A stretch of 64,000 nucleotides of DNA from a virus. The notes under the pieces were generated by a model that was given only the letters and a program-made list of their open reading frames with translations, had not been told where the DNA came from and did not search any database. The position numbers were made by a program, and so were the translations under genes. This document shows positions 31,555-40,304 of this stretch, piece after piece (within the stretch, counting starts at the first letter, position 1; the number at the start of each line of letters is the position of its first letter). The stretch covers positions 1-64,000 of the IMG/VR virus record IMGVR_UViG_3300044640_001495; one strand, written 5' to 3'.

Positions 31555-32949
31555 ATGAAAATAAATCTCAGCGATAAAATTATTGCCTGGCTGGCCCTGT
31601 TCAGCGGGTTAACCATTTCTGCAGTGGCCATTTGGTACAGCGTAGCGGGTCTCGTTAGCATTTTCGCAGCCGCTGCTATCCCTATTATTGTTATGGGTGT
31701 AGTGCTAGAAGTCAGCAAATTAATTGCCACTGTATGGTTAAAAATCAATTGGGATAGAGCCCCTATTTACATTAGAAGTTATCTCATAGTTGCCATTGCC
31801 ATCCTTATGGTAATTACCTCCATGGGCATCTTTGGTTTTCTATCAAAGGCACACAGTGATCAAACATTAGTGTCCGGAGATGTTCAGAGCAAAATTGCTA
31901 TCTATGACGAAAAAATAAAAACTGAACGCGAAAACATCGAAGCTGGTCGCAAGGCCCTGAAACAAATGGATGCCACCATTGATGAAACCATTGCTCGCAG
32001 TAAAACTGATCAAGGGGCTGTCAATGCCAATACCATGCGTCAACGCCAGGCCAAAGAAAGAGCCCAGATAAATTCTGACATAACTAAATCGCAAAAGGCC
32101 ATTGCCACTCTTAATGAAGAACGTGCTCCAATTGCGGCCGAAATACGCAAGGTTGAAGCTGAAGTTGGTCCCATCAAATACATAGCTGCCTTTGTGTATG
32201 GCAGCAATCCCGATGCCAACCTATTAGAAAAAGCGGTGACTTGGGTAATTATTATCATTGTTTCAGTATTTGATCCTTTGGCAGTGATACTGCTGTTGGC
32301 CAGCCAATATAGTTTTCAATGGTTTCGCAGAGCCGAAGAAGACCACAAGGAATCTCTAGAAAATTCCATACCAACAGATAACAAAGATGGTCCTCCAACC
32401 AATGAAGAAATTACTCCAAGATCAGAACCTTTTATACCACCAGCCACAAATTTATGGCCGTTTCCCGCAGCCGCATATATACAAACAACACACACAGCAC
32501 CTGTCGTAGATTCTTTCACAACACAGCCGACCGCACTAGGAGGTGATATAACGGCGTCTGAGGAACTGCATGAAGAGGATGACGACTACGACGAAAATGA
32601 CACAGTTGAGATTAGAGAAGCCAAGCGAAATTGGAAACACGATCATCCGGACGATTCTTTGAAAAGACACAGACGTCTTTTAGAAAATGGTTTGATTGAT
32701 CGTCTTCCTTGGGAAGAGTACCTAAAAGCTGCCCCCGACTTTACAGACAATGAAGCCGCAGAAGAAGCAGCGAAATGGGCTCTAGAACAAGTTGAAGAAA
32801 CTAAAAAAAAAGATAACAGCATGGATGGAACGGGAACAGGGTCAACAGATTCGCAAGATTCAGGAAAGCTAGTGGGCTATATTCAAAATGCCGAGCAGAA
32901 TGAATCTACGATCTGGCAAAAGGTCAAACAAGTCAAAGGACAAGGATGA
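31555..32949 (+). CDS. Multi-pass membrane protein with coiled coil, 464 aa
   Basis: Three hydrophobic segments occupy residues 8-60 and 72-97, then a long charged coiled coil runs from about 110 to 215 (YDEKIKTERENIEAGRKALK), a fourth membrane segment lies near 228-247, and the last 200 residues are an acidic, Pro/Thr-rich cytoplasmic tail. I recall proteins of this layout in pelagiphages and cyanophages without assigned role. It could be a membrane anchor for phage replication or a tail-length-type protein; no motif decides. Predicted leaderless late mRNA. Confidence 0.6.
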   Translation: MKINLSDKIIAWLALFSGLTISAVAIWYSVAGLVSIFAAAAIPIIVMGVVLEVSKLIATVWLKINWDRAPIYIRSYLIVAIAILMVITSMGIFGFLSKAHSDQTLVSGDVQSKIAIYDEKIKTERENIEAGRKALKQMDATIDETIARSKTDQGAVNANTMRQRQAKERAQINSDITKSQKAIATLNEERAPIAAEIRKVEAEVGPIKYIAAFVYGSNPDANLLEKAVTWVIIIIVSVFDPLAVILLLASQYSFQWFRRAEEDHKESLENSIPTDNKDGPPTNEEITPRSEPFIPPATNLWPFPAAAYIQTTHTAPVVDSFTTQPTALGGDITASEELHEEDDDYDENDTVEIREAKRNWKHDHPDDSLKRHRRLLENGLIDRLPWEEYLKAAPDFTDNEAAEEAAKWALEQVEETKKKDNSMDGTGTGSTDSQDSGKLVGYIQNAEQNESTIWQKVKQVKGQG

Positions 32950-33329
32950 CAGCCAAGGTAGTTGTAGTCACTGCTCCTGACGATGTATTGATTGATGGTT
33001 TTAGATTGTTGTTGGTAGATCTCAATGCTGAACAGACCAAAATCATTTCAGATAGTTTGTTGAATCTAAAATCACAGCATGATATCATTACCTATCTTTG
33101 GTCATCTGATCACGACACGGATTGGCTGCTGGACAAAAAATCCAAGAGCGATCTCATCATATTCAACGCAGATAGCGCAAACAGTCTTGTTATAGGATAC
33201 ATCTGCGCTCAAAAAAATTCACACTACTTTGGCAACCTAAGAAATTTATCACGTGCTAATGCAAAGGCTATATATGCTAGTGAGGATTGTGAATCTTTAC
33301 TTAACCTAACCATAAACAATTATGAATAA
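32946..33329 (+). CDS. Hypothetical protein, 127 aa
   Basis: It begins MTAKVVVVTAPDDVLIDGFR and has an alternating beta/alpha pattern (LLLVDLNAEQTKIISDSL, DLIIFNADSANSLVIGYI) like a receiver or Rossmann-type fold without visible catalytic residues. I recall it beside the multi-pass membrane protein and S21 in other marine phages. It overlaps both neighbours. Confidence 0.55.
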   Translation: MTAKVVVVTAPDDVLIDGFRLLLVDLNAEQTKIISDSLLNLKSQHDIITYLWSSDHDTDWLLDKKSKSDLIIFNADSANSLVIGYICAQKNSHYFGNLRNLSRANAKAIYASEDCESLLNLTINNYE

Positions 33330-33558
33330 ATCAAGAGTTACTCTAGGGAGAACCGTAGTTCTCAAAGAAGGCGAAAATATCAATCAGGCTCTCCGCCGAT
33401 TCAAAAAGAAAGTCGAAGAAAGTGGTATTCTCGATGAACTGAGACAAAAAGAGTTTTACGAAAAACCCACAACCATGCGCAAACGCCTCAAAGGTGCAGC
33501 AGTGGCTAGATGGCGCAAGAAACTGCGTGAAAACGAATTACCTAAAAAAATGTTTTAA
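33322..33558 (+). CDS. rpsU: Ribosomal protein bS21
   Basis: The 78 residues match bS21: VVLKEGENINQALRRFKKKV, EESGILDELRQKEFYEKPTT and RKRLKGAAVARWRKKL. bS21 sits on the 30S platform near the anti-Shine-Dalgarno sequence and affects initiation. Phage-encoded bS21 is known, to my memory including pelagiphages. A phage copy could bias ribosomes toward phage mRNAs, which here include several apparently leaderless ones. Confidence 0.93.
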   Translation: MNKSRVTLGRTVVLKEGENINQALRRFKKKVEESGILDELRQKEFYEKPTTMRKRLKGAAVARWRKKLRENELPKKMF

Positions 33559-33562
33559 TCTA

Positions 33563-33591
33563 TTGACATTCTGTCAGAAAGGTAGTATAAT
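33563..33591 (+). promoter_or_regulatory. Perfect early promoter, leaderless spacing
   Basis: TTGACA and TATAAT are exactly 17 bases apart and the ATG at 33598 begins 7 bases after the -10 box, at the expected +1. No ribosome site exists. Confidence 0.8.
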
Positions 33592-33597
33592 AACTGT

Positions 33598-34179
33598 ATG
33601 AACACAGATATTATGATCGACTTGGAGACGCTAGACGTTCTCCCCACAGCAACAATCTTAACCATTGGTGCAGTTAAATTTGATCCATTTGGTGATGATG
33701 TAAACGAAAAAAAATGTGAGAAATTTTATGTCCGTGTTGATGTTGATAGTTGTGATCGGATTGGTGCTACGGTTTCGCAGGCTACCTTAGATTGGTGGGC
33801 TTCACAATCACAGGAAGCTCAGAACGAAGCATTTGATCCTGCAAACAGAGTCTCTATTGAAGAAGCAATGACACAACTGTACAAGTTTTGTTGGGGCGGC
33901 AAAAGAGTATGGAGTCACGGTGCTGGCTTTGATGTTACTATTCTAGAATGGTATTTTCGTAAGATCGGCAAAGCTATTCCTTGGAGCTTCTGGGAAGTTC
34001 GCGACACTCGCACAATTTTCGATGTAGGTATCAATCCCAACCGTCCTCCAGTGCTAAAACATCATGCTCTCGAAGATGCGTGGAATCAAGCAGTAGGTGT
34101 GCAAAATGTCTACAAAGCTCTGCGGACCAGTACAATGAGCGACGGTAACTATATCGCACCATTTGCAAATCAAAGGTAA
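33598..34179 (+). CDS. DexA-like 3'-5' exonuclease (DEDDh)
   Basis: The 193 residues have the DEDD motifs: IMIDLETLD (Exo I), WSHGAGFDVTILEWYF (Exo II) and HHALEDAWNQA (Exo III, with His and Asp). The size and the WWASQSQEAQNEAF segment resemble T4 DexA and related phage exoribonucleases. It may degrade host or phage RNA or DNA ends. The transcript is predicted to begin at the ATG. Confidence 0.85.
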   Translation: MNTDIMIDLETLDVLPTATILTIGAVKFDPFGDDVNEKKCEKFYVRVDVDSCDRIGATVSQATLDWWASQSQEAQNEAFDPANRVSIEEAMTQLYKFCWGGKRVWSHGAGFDVTILEWYFRKIGKAIPWSFWEVRDTRTIFDVGINPNRPPVLKHHALEDAWNQAVGVQNVYKALRTSTMSDGNYIAPFANQR

Positions 34180-34182
34180 TAT

Positions 34183-34467
34183 ATGGACAGTCAAACCAAA
34201 GAAGTAATGGACATTCTCCAAGAAGAATGTGCTGAAGTAATTCAAGCGGTAAGTAAAATCAGCCGCTTCGGACTAGACAATTTTAAACCAGGAAAACCTA
34301 AAACCAATAGGCAACATCTGGAAGAAGAGCTAGGCGATATGATAACCATGATTGATATCTTGCACAACATGGATATTGTAAGCTGGACAAATATCGACCG
34401 TGCAGCTGAAGCTAAACGTGAAAAACTAAAAAAATGGTCAAATATTCAGAATTTAGAGAATATTTGA
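34183..34467 (+). CDS. MazG-like nucleotide pyrophosphohydrolase
   Basis: The 94 residues have the MazG-type metal-binding helices: LQEECAEVIQAVSKI (E-x-x-A-E) and LEEELGDMITMIDIL (E-x-x-D). Phage MazG enzymes cleave (d)NTPs or alarmones to keep the host in a growth-like state. It follows the exonuclease gene by 3 bases. Confidence 0.82.
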   Translation: MDSQTKEVMDILQEECAEVIQAVSKISRFGLDNFKPGKPKTNRQHLEEELGDMITMIDILHNMDIVSWTNIDRAAEAKREKLKKWSNIQNLENI

Positions 34468-34475
34468 TATAAATA
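34468..34475 (+). promoter_or_regulatory. Perfect T4 late promoter box (TATAAATA)
   Basis: This exact consensus match starts at the mazG-like stop. The roughly 75-base dnaK leader contains a GAGCA-TAG-TGCTC hairpin before AAAAGGAGA. Confidence 0.7.
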
Positions 34476-34555
34476 AAATCGTAAGCTGCACCAAAGCGGG
34501 CGGTTTATAGAGCATAGTGCTCACAATCTAGATCTTACTTTAAAAGGAGATAATT

Positions 34556-36457
34556 ATGTCTAAGATCATCGGTATCGATTTAGGTACCACAAACTCATGT
34601 GTAGCTGTTATTGAAAACGGCATCCCCAAAGTAATTGAAAATGCAGAAGGTGCTAGAACAACACCTTCAATCGTTGCCTACGGCAAAGATGAAATTCTCG
34701 TAGGTGCTTCAGCAAAACGTCAATCAGTTACTAACCCCAAAAATACAATCTATGCTTCAAAGCGTTTGATTGGACGCAAGTTTAAAGAGGAAGCTGTTCA
34801 AAAGGACATCAACCTTATGCCCTACGAAATCATGGAAGCCAAGAATGGCGATGCATGGGTTCGTGCTAATGGTCAAGAGTTGGCGCCTCCACAAATCTCA
34901 GCAGAAGTTTTGCGTAAGATGAAAAAGACAGCGGAGGATTATCTAGGTCATGAAGTTACTCAAGCAGTTATCACAGTTCCTGCGTACTTTAACGACAGCC
35001 AAAGACAAGCTACTAAAGACGCTGGACAAATCGCAGGCCTGGAGGTACTCCGTATTATTAACGAGCCTACTGCGGCAGCTCTTGCTTATGGCGTTGATAA
35101 AGCTGATAAAAGAGATAGGAAAATTGCTGTTTACGATCTTGGTGGCGGTACATTCGATGTTTCGATCATCGAAATAGCCAACGTAGATGGAGACAAGCAG
35201 ATCGAAGTATTGAGCACAAACGGCGATACATTCCTTGGCGGTGAAGACTTTGACCAACGTATTATGGATTACTTGGTTGAAGAATTCCGCAAGGATCAAG
35301 GTGTTGATCTAACCAAAGATGTACTTGCTCTACAGCGTTTAAAAGAATCTGCTGAGAAGGCAAAAATTGAATTGTCTAGCTCTGCAAGCACAAGTGTTAA
35401 TTTGCCATACATCACAGCAGACGCAAGTGGCCCTAAGCACATGAATATCACTATTAGCCGTAGCAAGTTAGAACAGCTTGTTGACGAGTTAATCACTCGC
35501 TCAATTGAGCCATGTAAAGTTGCCATGAAAGATGCAGGTGTCACAGCCGCTGACATCGATGAAGTTATTCTTGTTGGTGGTATGACACGTATGCCAAAGG
35601 TACAAGAAGCCGTTGAAAAATTATTTGGCAAGGCACCACGTAAGGATGTTAATCCAGACGAAGCTGTTGCCGCAGGTGCCGCAGTACAAGGTGCTGTTCT
35701 CGGTGGCGATCGTACTGATGTGTTGTTGCTAGATGTGACTCCACTGAGTTTGGGTATTGAAACAATGGGCGGTGTGTTTGCAAAGGTTATTCAAAAGAAC
35801 ACAACCATTCCGACTAAGGGACAGCAGACATTCTCAACAGCAGAAGACAATCAACCTGCGGTGACTATCAAGGTATTCCAAGGTGAGCGTGATCTAGTAC
35901 AATACAACAAATTGCTAGGTGAATTCAATCTTGAAGGTATTCAACCGCAACGTCGTGGACAGCCGCAAATCGAAGTTACATTTGATATTGATGCTAACGG
36001 TATCATGAATATCTCGGCCAAGGACAAGAGCACAGGCAAAGAAAACAAGATCACTATTAAATCAGATAGCGGTCTAAGCAAAGAAGAAATTGAACGCATG
36101 GTACGTGAAGCTGAAGAAAATGCAGAGAGTGATCAAAAAGCTCGAACATTAATTGATGCTCGCAACCAAGCTGAAGCAACTGTACATGAAGTTAAAAAAG
36201 ATCTTGAAGAATTTAAAGATGAATTAACTGATACAGAAAAGACAGAAATCGAGACAGCAGTTAAATCAGTCGAAGACGCTATGAAAGAAGATGACGCTGA
36301 TAAAATTAAAGCTGAACTCGAAAAAGTTTTTCCGGCAATGAAAACATTGTTGGAGAAAAAGCAGGCCAAGGAACAGGCAGCTCAGGCGCCTCAACCAGAA
36401 GCCAAAGCAGATGACAATGTGGTAGACGCTACGTTTACAGAAACTAAGTCTAGCTAA
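34556..36457 (+). CDS. dnaK: Chaperone DnaK (Hsp70)
   Basis: The 633 residues are full length. [14 protein letters not shown] is phosphate loop 1, [15 protein letters not shown] loop 2, and [14 protein letters not shown] the adenosine motif; the substrate domain contains [14 protein letters not shown] and ends with an acidic lid tail. The C-terminal EEVD-like end of bacterial DnaK is replaced by [11 protein letters not shown] complete Hsp70 is rare in phages. DnaJ and GrpE are not in the window, so host co-chaperones are probably used. It heads a group with Hsp20 and ClpS under a late promoter. Confidence 0.97.
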   Translation: MSKIIGIDLGTTNSCVAVIENGIPKVIENAEGARTTPSIVAYGKDEILVGASAKRQSVTNPKNTIYASKRLIGRKFKEEAVQKDINLMPYEIMEAKNGDAWVRANGQELAPPQISAEVLRKMKKTAEDYLGHEVTQAVITVPAYFNDSQRQATKDAGQIAGLEVLRIINEPTAAALAYGVDKADKRDRKIAVYDLGGGTFDVSIIEIANVDGDKQIEVLSTNGDTFLGGEDFDQRIMDYLVEEFRKDQGVDLTKDVLALQRLKESAEKAKIELSSSASTSVNLPYITADASGPKHMNITISRSKLEQLVDELITRSIEPCKVAMKDAGVTAADIDEVILVGGMTRMPKVQEAVEKLFGKAPRKDVNPDEAVAAGAAVQGAVLGGDRTDVLLLDVTPLSLGIETMGGVFAKVIQKNTTIPTKGQQTFSTAEDNQPAVTIKVFQGERDLVQYNKLLGEFNLEGIQPQRRGQPQIEVTFDIDANGIMNISAKDKSTGKENKITIKSDSGLSKEEIERMVREAEENAESDQKARTLIDARNQAEATVHEVKKDLEEFKDELTDTEKTEIETAVKSVEDAMKEDDADKIKAELEKVFPAMKTLLEKKQAKEQAAQAPQPEAKADDNVVDATFTETKSS

Positions 36458-36464
36458 TTGTCTT

Positions 36465-36485
36465 GGGGGCACCTTCGGGGTCCCC
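36465..36485 (+). terminator. Hairpin between dnaK and hsp20
   Basis: GGGGGCACC-TTCG-type stem with one mismatch is followed by a weak T-rich stretch. It may be an attenuator or RNA-processing site rather than a full terminator. Confidence 0.5.
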
Positions 36486-36513
36486 ATTGTTCTTACTTTA
36501 TAAGGAGACTATT

Positions 36514-36960
36514 ATGAACAATAACGCATTACAAAGAATTGAAGCTATTAATAGAGCACTGATTGGTTTTGACACCATGTTCGACCAAATGGAACGTAGA
36601 TTTTCCAACAGTGTGTCCAACAACTATCCTCCGCACAATATACTCAAGACTGGTGAGAATCAGTATGAGATTCAAATTGCTGTGACAGGATTTGAAAAAT
36701 CGGAAATTTCCGTAACTGTAGAAGCTAATGTGCTTACAGTAAAAGGCGAAGGAGCAGAATCTGTTCGCCATGAGAATCCGGAAATTGTTTACTTGCATCG
36801 TGGTCTAGCCACCCGCGACTTTGTTCGTGAGTTTCCACTTGCTGAACACATGGAAGTTGCAGGTGCAGAAATCCGCAATGGCATGCTGATTGTGAAATTG
36901 ATCCGCAATATTCCCGAGTCTGAAAAGCCACGTGTGATTGACATTGTGGAAGTTAAATAA
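36514..36960 (+). CDS. Small heat-shock protein (Hsp20/IbpA type)
   Basis: The start at 36514 has TAAGGAG 7 bases before it. The 148 residues begin with the IbpA-like segment (FDTMFDQMERRFSNSVSNNY) and contain the alpha-crystallin core (YEIQIAVTGFEKSEISVTVE, LATRDFVREFPLAEHMEV, GMLIVKLIRNIPE). It is a holdase preventing aggregation, possibly for virion proteins. The dnaK and hsp20 leaders share TCTTACTTTA-AAGGAG, indicating a duplicated ribosome-site region. Confidence 0.92.
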   Translation: MNNNALQRIEAINRALIGFDTMFDQMERRFSNSVSNNYPPHNILKTGENQYEIQIAVTGFEKSEISVTVEANVLTVKGEGAESVRHENPEIVYLHRGLATRDFVREFPLAEHMEVAGAEIRNGMLIVKLIRNIPESEKPRVIDIVEVK

Positions 36961-36968
36961 TCAATCAA

Positions 36969-36986
36969 TGGGGGAGAAATCCCCCA
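36969..36986 (+). promoter_or_regulatory. mRNA hairpin before clpS
   Basis: TGGGGGA-GAAA-TCCCCCA is a perfect 7-bp GNRA-loop hairpin without a T-run. It probably protects or punctuates the transcript between hsp20 and clpS. Confidence 0.5.
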
Positions 36987-37001
36987 GTTGGAGAAATAAA
37001 A

Positions 37002-37304
37002 ATGACCACTGAAATTCAAATAGAAGAAAAAATTATAACAAGTTTACAGCCACCTAAAATGTGGAAAGTAATCGTGCTCAACGATGAAAAGACTCCTATG
37101 GAGTTTGTGATAGAATTGTTAACTGACATATTTAAACACAGTGTAAGTGCAGCCAAAGATATCACTCTGGAAATACATAATTCTGGCAGTGCTGTGGCAG
37201 GAGTCTACACTCATGAGATTGCCGAGACCAAAGGCATAGAATCAACTCAACTGGCTCGAAGTAATGGGTTTCCATTGCGCATCACACTAGAACAAGAAGA
37301 ATGA
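37002..37304 (+). CDS. clpS: ClpS adaptor
   Basis: The 100 residues show the ClpS core: PPKMWKVIVLNDEKTPMEFV (N-degron pocket Asn and Asp), IFKHSVSAAKDITLEIHNSG and VAGVYTHEIAETK. ClpS delivers N-end rule substrates to ClpAP. A phage copy could redirect host proteolysis. A phage ClpP-like protease is also encoded (56442) but no Clp ATPase lies in the window. Confidence 0.92.
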   Translation: MTTEIQIEEKIITSLQPPKMWKVIVLNDEKTPMEFVIELLTDIFKHSVSAAKDITLEIHNSGSAVAGVYTHEIAETKGIESTQLARSNGFPLRITLEQEE

Positions 37305-37561
37305 CCTTTGACGATGTGCGATTAATCAAACATCAATTTACAGGGGCACGTAGATTCGGTTATTGGGTTCATTTTAGAGATCAGCGTCCCAGTTCTCAAG
37401 CCAGTGGCAAGTCCGGCAAACTAAGTATAATACGATTTGTAGAATCAGCTTTTGGTCCATTGGGAACACGTTGGCAGTATCAAAGATTCAATGTCAACGA
37501 TTATATTCTCAAGCTCAACAGTGAACAGGATCTTGTGATGCTGATACTACGTTTCAGATAA
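37301..37561 (+). CDS. Member of the small DA..F.L[KR][WF] protein family
   Basis: The 86 residues end with NDYILKLNSEQDLVMLILRF, which matches the C-terminal strand-helix motif of the tandem paralogues at 50753-53646. The middle (YWVHFRDQRPSSQASGKSGK) has a Ser/Gly-rich loop. The function is unknown. It overlaps clpS by 4 bases. Confidence 0.6.
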   Translation: MTFDDVRLIKHQFTGARRFGYWVHFRDQRPSSQASGKSGKLSIIRFVESAFGPLGTRWQYQRFNVNDYILKLNSEQDLVMLILRFR

Positions 37562-37574
37562 TTACGGAGTCATA

Positions 37575-38126
37575 ATGAGCCTAAGAGAATTAACCAAAGA
37601 CAATCACACCAATGCAGAAAGACAGGAGTTTGTAAAAATACTGTTTTCAGGAACCATAGATCCCAAACTGTACGCTACATATCTCTACAATCAATTTCCT
37701 ATGTATGAGCTGTTAGAAGTATGTGCCATGCCGCATGGACTGCTGTCTGACATGCCAGGAATCTTACGGGCCAAGGCCATTAGAGCTGACTTTGAGGAAT
37801 TATGGGGATCAGACGAAGAAGATAGACCCAAAATGTGTGCAGTGGTAAAAGAGTATATGGATCATATTATGAAAATTAAAGATGATCCTAAATTGCTAAT
37901 GGCACACCTTTATGTACGACACATGGGCGATCTAGCTGGCGGACAAATGATTGCCAAAAAGGTGCCCGGGGCTGGCAAGTACTATCAATTTGAAGATGCC
38001 GATAGTCTAAAAGCAGCAGTTCGTTTAAAAATCGACGACAGCATGGCCGACGAAGCAAAAGTCTGTTTTGATTTTGCTACACAATTTTTTAAAGAGATGA
38101 TGGAAATTGCAAACATCAACAAGTAA
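37575..38126 (+). CDS. ho1: Heme oxygenase
   Basis: The 183 residues have the proximal heme ligand His11 (LTKDNHTNAERQEF) and the distal-helix Gly motif (YVRHMGDLAGGQMIAKK). Heme oxygenase opens heme to biliverdin, CO and Fe2+. The next gene overlaps it and encodes a bilin reductase, as in marine phages that make phycobilins from heme. The product could also serve to release iron. Confidence 0.92.
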   Translation: MSLRELTKDNHTNAERQEFVKILFSGTIDPKLYATYLYNQFPMYELLEVCAMPHGLLSDMPGILRAKAIRADFEELWGSDEEDRPKMCAVVKEYMDHIMKIKDDPKLLMAHLYVRHMGDLAGGQMIAKKVPGAGKYYQFEDADSLKAAVRLKIDDSMADEAKVCFDFATQFFKEMMEIANINK

Positions 38127-38799
38127 AGTCTGGCAAACACTCATTGAAGTGCAAGAGCTGTTTATTGAACAGTTCAACAAAACCGGAAAGGAAGTATATG
38201 AAACGGGTATGGATCGCTTCAACAGCCCTGGTTGGGTTAATCGTGTTTGGACCAGTAGCAGTTATCGTAGGGCTCACGTTGATGTTGTGGATGCTAGAGA
38301 AACCAAAGGACTCTGGATGATGCACTGTTGCATCTTCCCGCATACACATAATCCTGCACCGATCTTTGGATTCGATGTAATTGCAGGCAAGAACAAGATC
38401 ACCGGGTGTTTCTATGATTACTCAGCTGCCGGCGATAAAGAACATGCTATGATGGATTGGTTTGCAGAAGAAGCACAAAAGCTAGAGTGGAATAAAACTC
38501 GCAAACTGCCAGATTGGGCAGAACGTATCTTTAGCCCTAGTATGGTAGCTGCTGGGAACGTTAGCGATGAAGAAGAACTAGCACAGATTATTGCCATGGC
38601 AAAAGAGGGCATACAGCACTATTTGAGCACGGTAGCAGAAACCAATAATACAGCTAACGATACTACAGAGGCACAGAACTACTACTGCGAAAATCAAAAG
38701 CAGAACCCGCATACACCACGTGTAATGGTTAGTTTAGGGCTTTCAGAAGAGGACGTTAAACATTTTATTCAAGAATGCCTGTTCCCTGAAATCAGCTAA
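38107..38799 (+). CDS. Ferredoxin-dependent bilin reductase (PebS/PcyX-like)
   Basis: The 230 residues match this family: SSSYRRAHVDVVDARETKGL, HNPAPIFGFDVIAGKNKITG, CFYDYSAAG, LPDWAERIFSPSM, then YCENQKQNPHTPRVMVSLGL and FIQECLFPEIS. The start is a TTG overlapping the heme oxygenase gene by 20 bases; a GTG 42 bases later is possible. These enzymes reduce biliverdin to phycobilins with ferredoxin electrons. I recall the PcyX branch being described from oceanic phages beside heme oxygenase. Which bilin is made cannot be read here. Confidence 0.85.
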   Translation: MQTSTSKVWQTLIEVQELFIEQFNKTGKEVYETGMDRFNSPGWVNRVWTSSSYRRAHVDVVDARETKGLWMMHCCIFPHTHNPAPIFGFDVIAGKNKITGCFYDYSAAGDKEHAMMDWFAEEAQKLEWNKTRKLPDWAERIFSPSMVAAGNVSDEEELAQIIAMAKEGIQHYLSTVAETNNTANDTTEAQNYYCENQKQNPHTPRVMVSLGLSEEDVKHFIQECLFPEIS

Positions 38800-38802
38800 A
38801 TA
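38795..38802 (+). promoter_or_regulatory. T4-type late box (GCTAAATA), leaderless spacing
   Basis: The box overlaps the bilin reductase stop and ends 6 bases before the ATG at 38809; the predicted leader is one base and there is no ribosome site. Confidence 0.6.
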
Positions 38803-38808
38803 TTAGCT

Positions 38809-40233
38809 ATGAGAGCATTTGAAATAATTACAGAATCAGAAGGCGGGATTATCCGTCGTGCCCAAGAGGTTAGTCAGGGCAAAACTATCACGTTTGCTAA
38901 AGATGGTAAAAAAATTAACCTAGTTAGCACAACAGTTATTCCTGAAACTGAATTGAGATATGAAGTTCAAACTGATCTCGAACAAGGTTTAAAAGATGCT
39001 CTTGCAGCACTGGGCAATCCCACAGTATATTATTACAGTAAAGTGCAGGGAAAATCCGGAGCAGCATTAATTACCCTATGGGAAGACGAAAACAAGAAAT
39101 CAATTGCGTTCGTTAAATTTACTAATACAAAAAAAGCCGGAGCATTTCCAATTGCATGGACAAATGCAGATTTTGGAAGAGATACTGGCTACACACAAAC
39201 TGATAATAAAATTGCAGAACGTGCGCAGTTTGATATTAAACCCAACAAGTTGTTTGCTACAGACATTGATATTCCTGTTGCAACACTGCCTAAGCAGATT
39301 AAACAAAAAGAAGATCTATCTCCAGAGATTAATCAACAGATTAGTCAACTGTTGACAAATGTACTAACCAACTCAACAACTCCAGTTCCGGGTGCTGATC
39401 AATATATGACAACCTATGAAGTTGATCTTGGTGAAAGTGCAGCACCAATTGCACTAGTCACCGGTAATTTTGTCACCGGTAGTTATAGAGAAGCTGAAGC
39501 AGCATTATTAACTCCTATTGGGCTAACTTGGAACGGTATTAAATCTGTACTGTTTCCAGGCGGTGGATCAAATTTATTATACGACAGTTATCTAAGACTG
39601 AACAAAACTACTTCTTTAAAAGTAAGTAGCAAAGATAAAAAAGGTGGTGCTGCTGCCGCAGTCACAGGGCTATTAAAAGATATTCAAGAAAATCCAGAAC
39701 GTTTTTCAGAAGTCACAGACAAGCCCAACTATCAAGAGATTTTAAAAATTATTAACGTAATTGCATCTAACTCTGCAATTACAGGTCCATTAGAATTAGC
39801 AGTAAAATTTGGCTTTATTGACAGTACTGATGCGGCCAATGTCCAACAGAATTTAGGCCAGGCAATTAAATATAATCCGCAACTACCGTGGGCAACTACT
39901 CCCGGAGTACAGTCGGCATTTAAAAGAAAAGGTGCAAAGTTTGAAGACCCTGCATATGATATGGGATATCACGCATTGGCAGGTATCGCTGAACTAGTAG
40001 CAGATCATTTGAACAAGATGCCAGGTATGAGCGATTTCTTTAAAGCCGTACTTGAGAGATCAACAATGATCCAGGTAAAATCTAGAATTGCCAAAGGTAG
40101 TGGTGGCGCATTCTTTAACTCTTTCCAGGTCATTTATCCGCCAGTGTTCGACGGCATTATCAAAGTGGTCGCTGGCAACAACTACATGTCTACTCGTAGA
40201 CCAGTTGGCAAAATTAGTTTTAAAATCCCCTAA
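38809..40233 (+). CDS. Hypothetical late protein with MRAFEI start, 474 aa
   Basis: It begins MRAFEIITESEGGIIRRAQE, nearly the same as the DUF6267-like protein at 9344. The body is mixed: a beta region (ITLWEDENKKSIAFVKFTNT), a middle with LYDSYLRLNKTTSLKVSSKD, and a C-terminal part with GSGGAFFNSFQVIYPPVFDG. I do not recognise a family. The N-terminal peptide and late leaderless promoter suggest a virion-internal protein. It directly precedes the curli operon but has its own promoter. Confidence 0.55.
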   Translation: MRAFEIITESEGGIIRRAQEVSQGKTITFAKDGKKINLVSTTVIPETELRYEVQTDLEQGLKDALAALGNPTVYYYSKVQGKSGAALITLWEDENKKSIAFVKFTNTKKAGAFPIAWTNADFGRDTGYTQTDNKIAERAQFDIKPNKLFATDIDIPVATLPKQIKQKEDLSPEINQQISQLLTNVLTNSTTPVPGADQYMTTYEVDLGESAAPIALVTGNFVTGSYREAEAALLTPIGLTWNGIKSVLFPGGGSNLLYDSYLRLNKTTSLKVSSKDKKGGAAAAVTGLLKDIQENPERFSEVTDKPNYQEILKIINVIASNSAITGPLELAVKFGFIDSTDAANVQQNLGQAIKYNPQLPWATTPGVQSAFKRKGAKFEDPAYDMGYHALAGIAELVADHLNKMPGMSDFFKAVLERSTMIQVKSRIAKGSGGAFFNSFQVIYPPVFDGIIKVVAGNNYMSTRRPVGKISFKIP

Positions 40234-40266
40234 GTAAACTAGTATTTTAATATAATCGGTTTTTGC

Positions 40267-40274
40267 TCTAAATA
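40267..40274 (+). promoter_or_regulatory. T4-type late promoter box (TCTAAATA) of the curli operon
   Basis: The box lies 30 bases before the csgF ATG. The leader ends TATAACCGGGAGCGAATCG, nearly identical to the leader of the minus-strand operon at 49814. Confidence 0.55.
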
Positions 40275-40304
40275 TACATAACAAGTATAACCGGGAGCGA
40301 ATCG

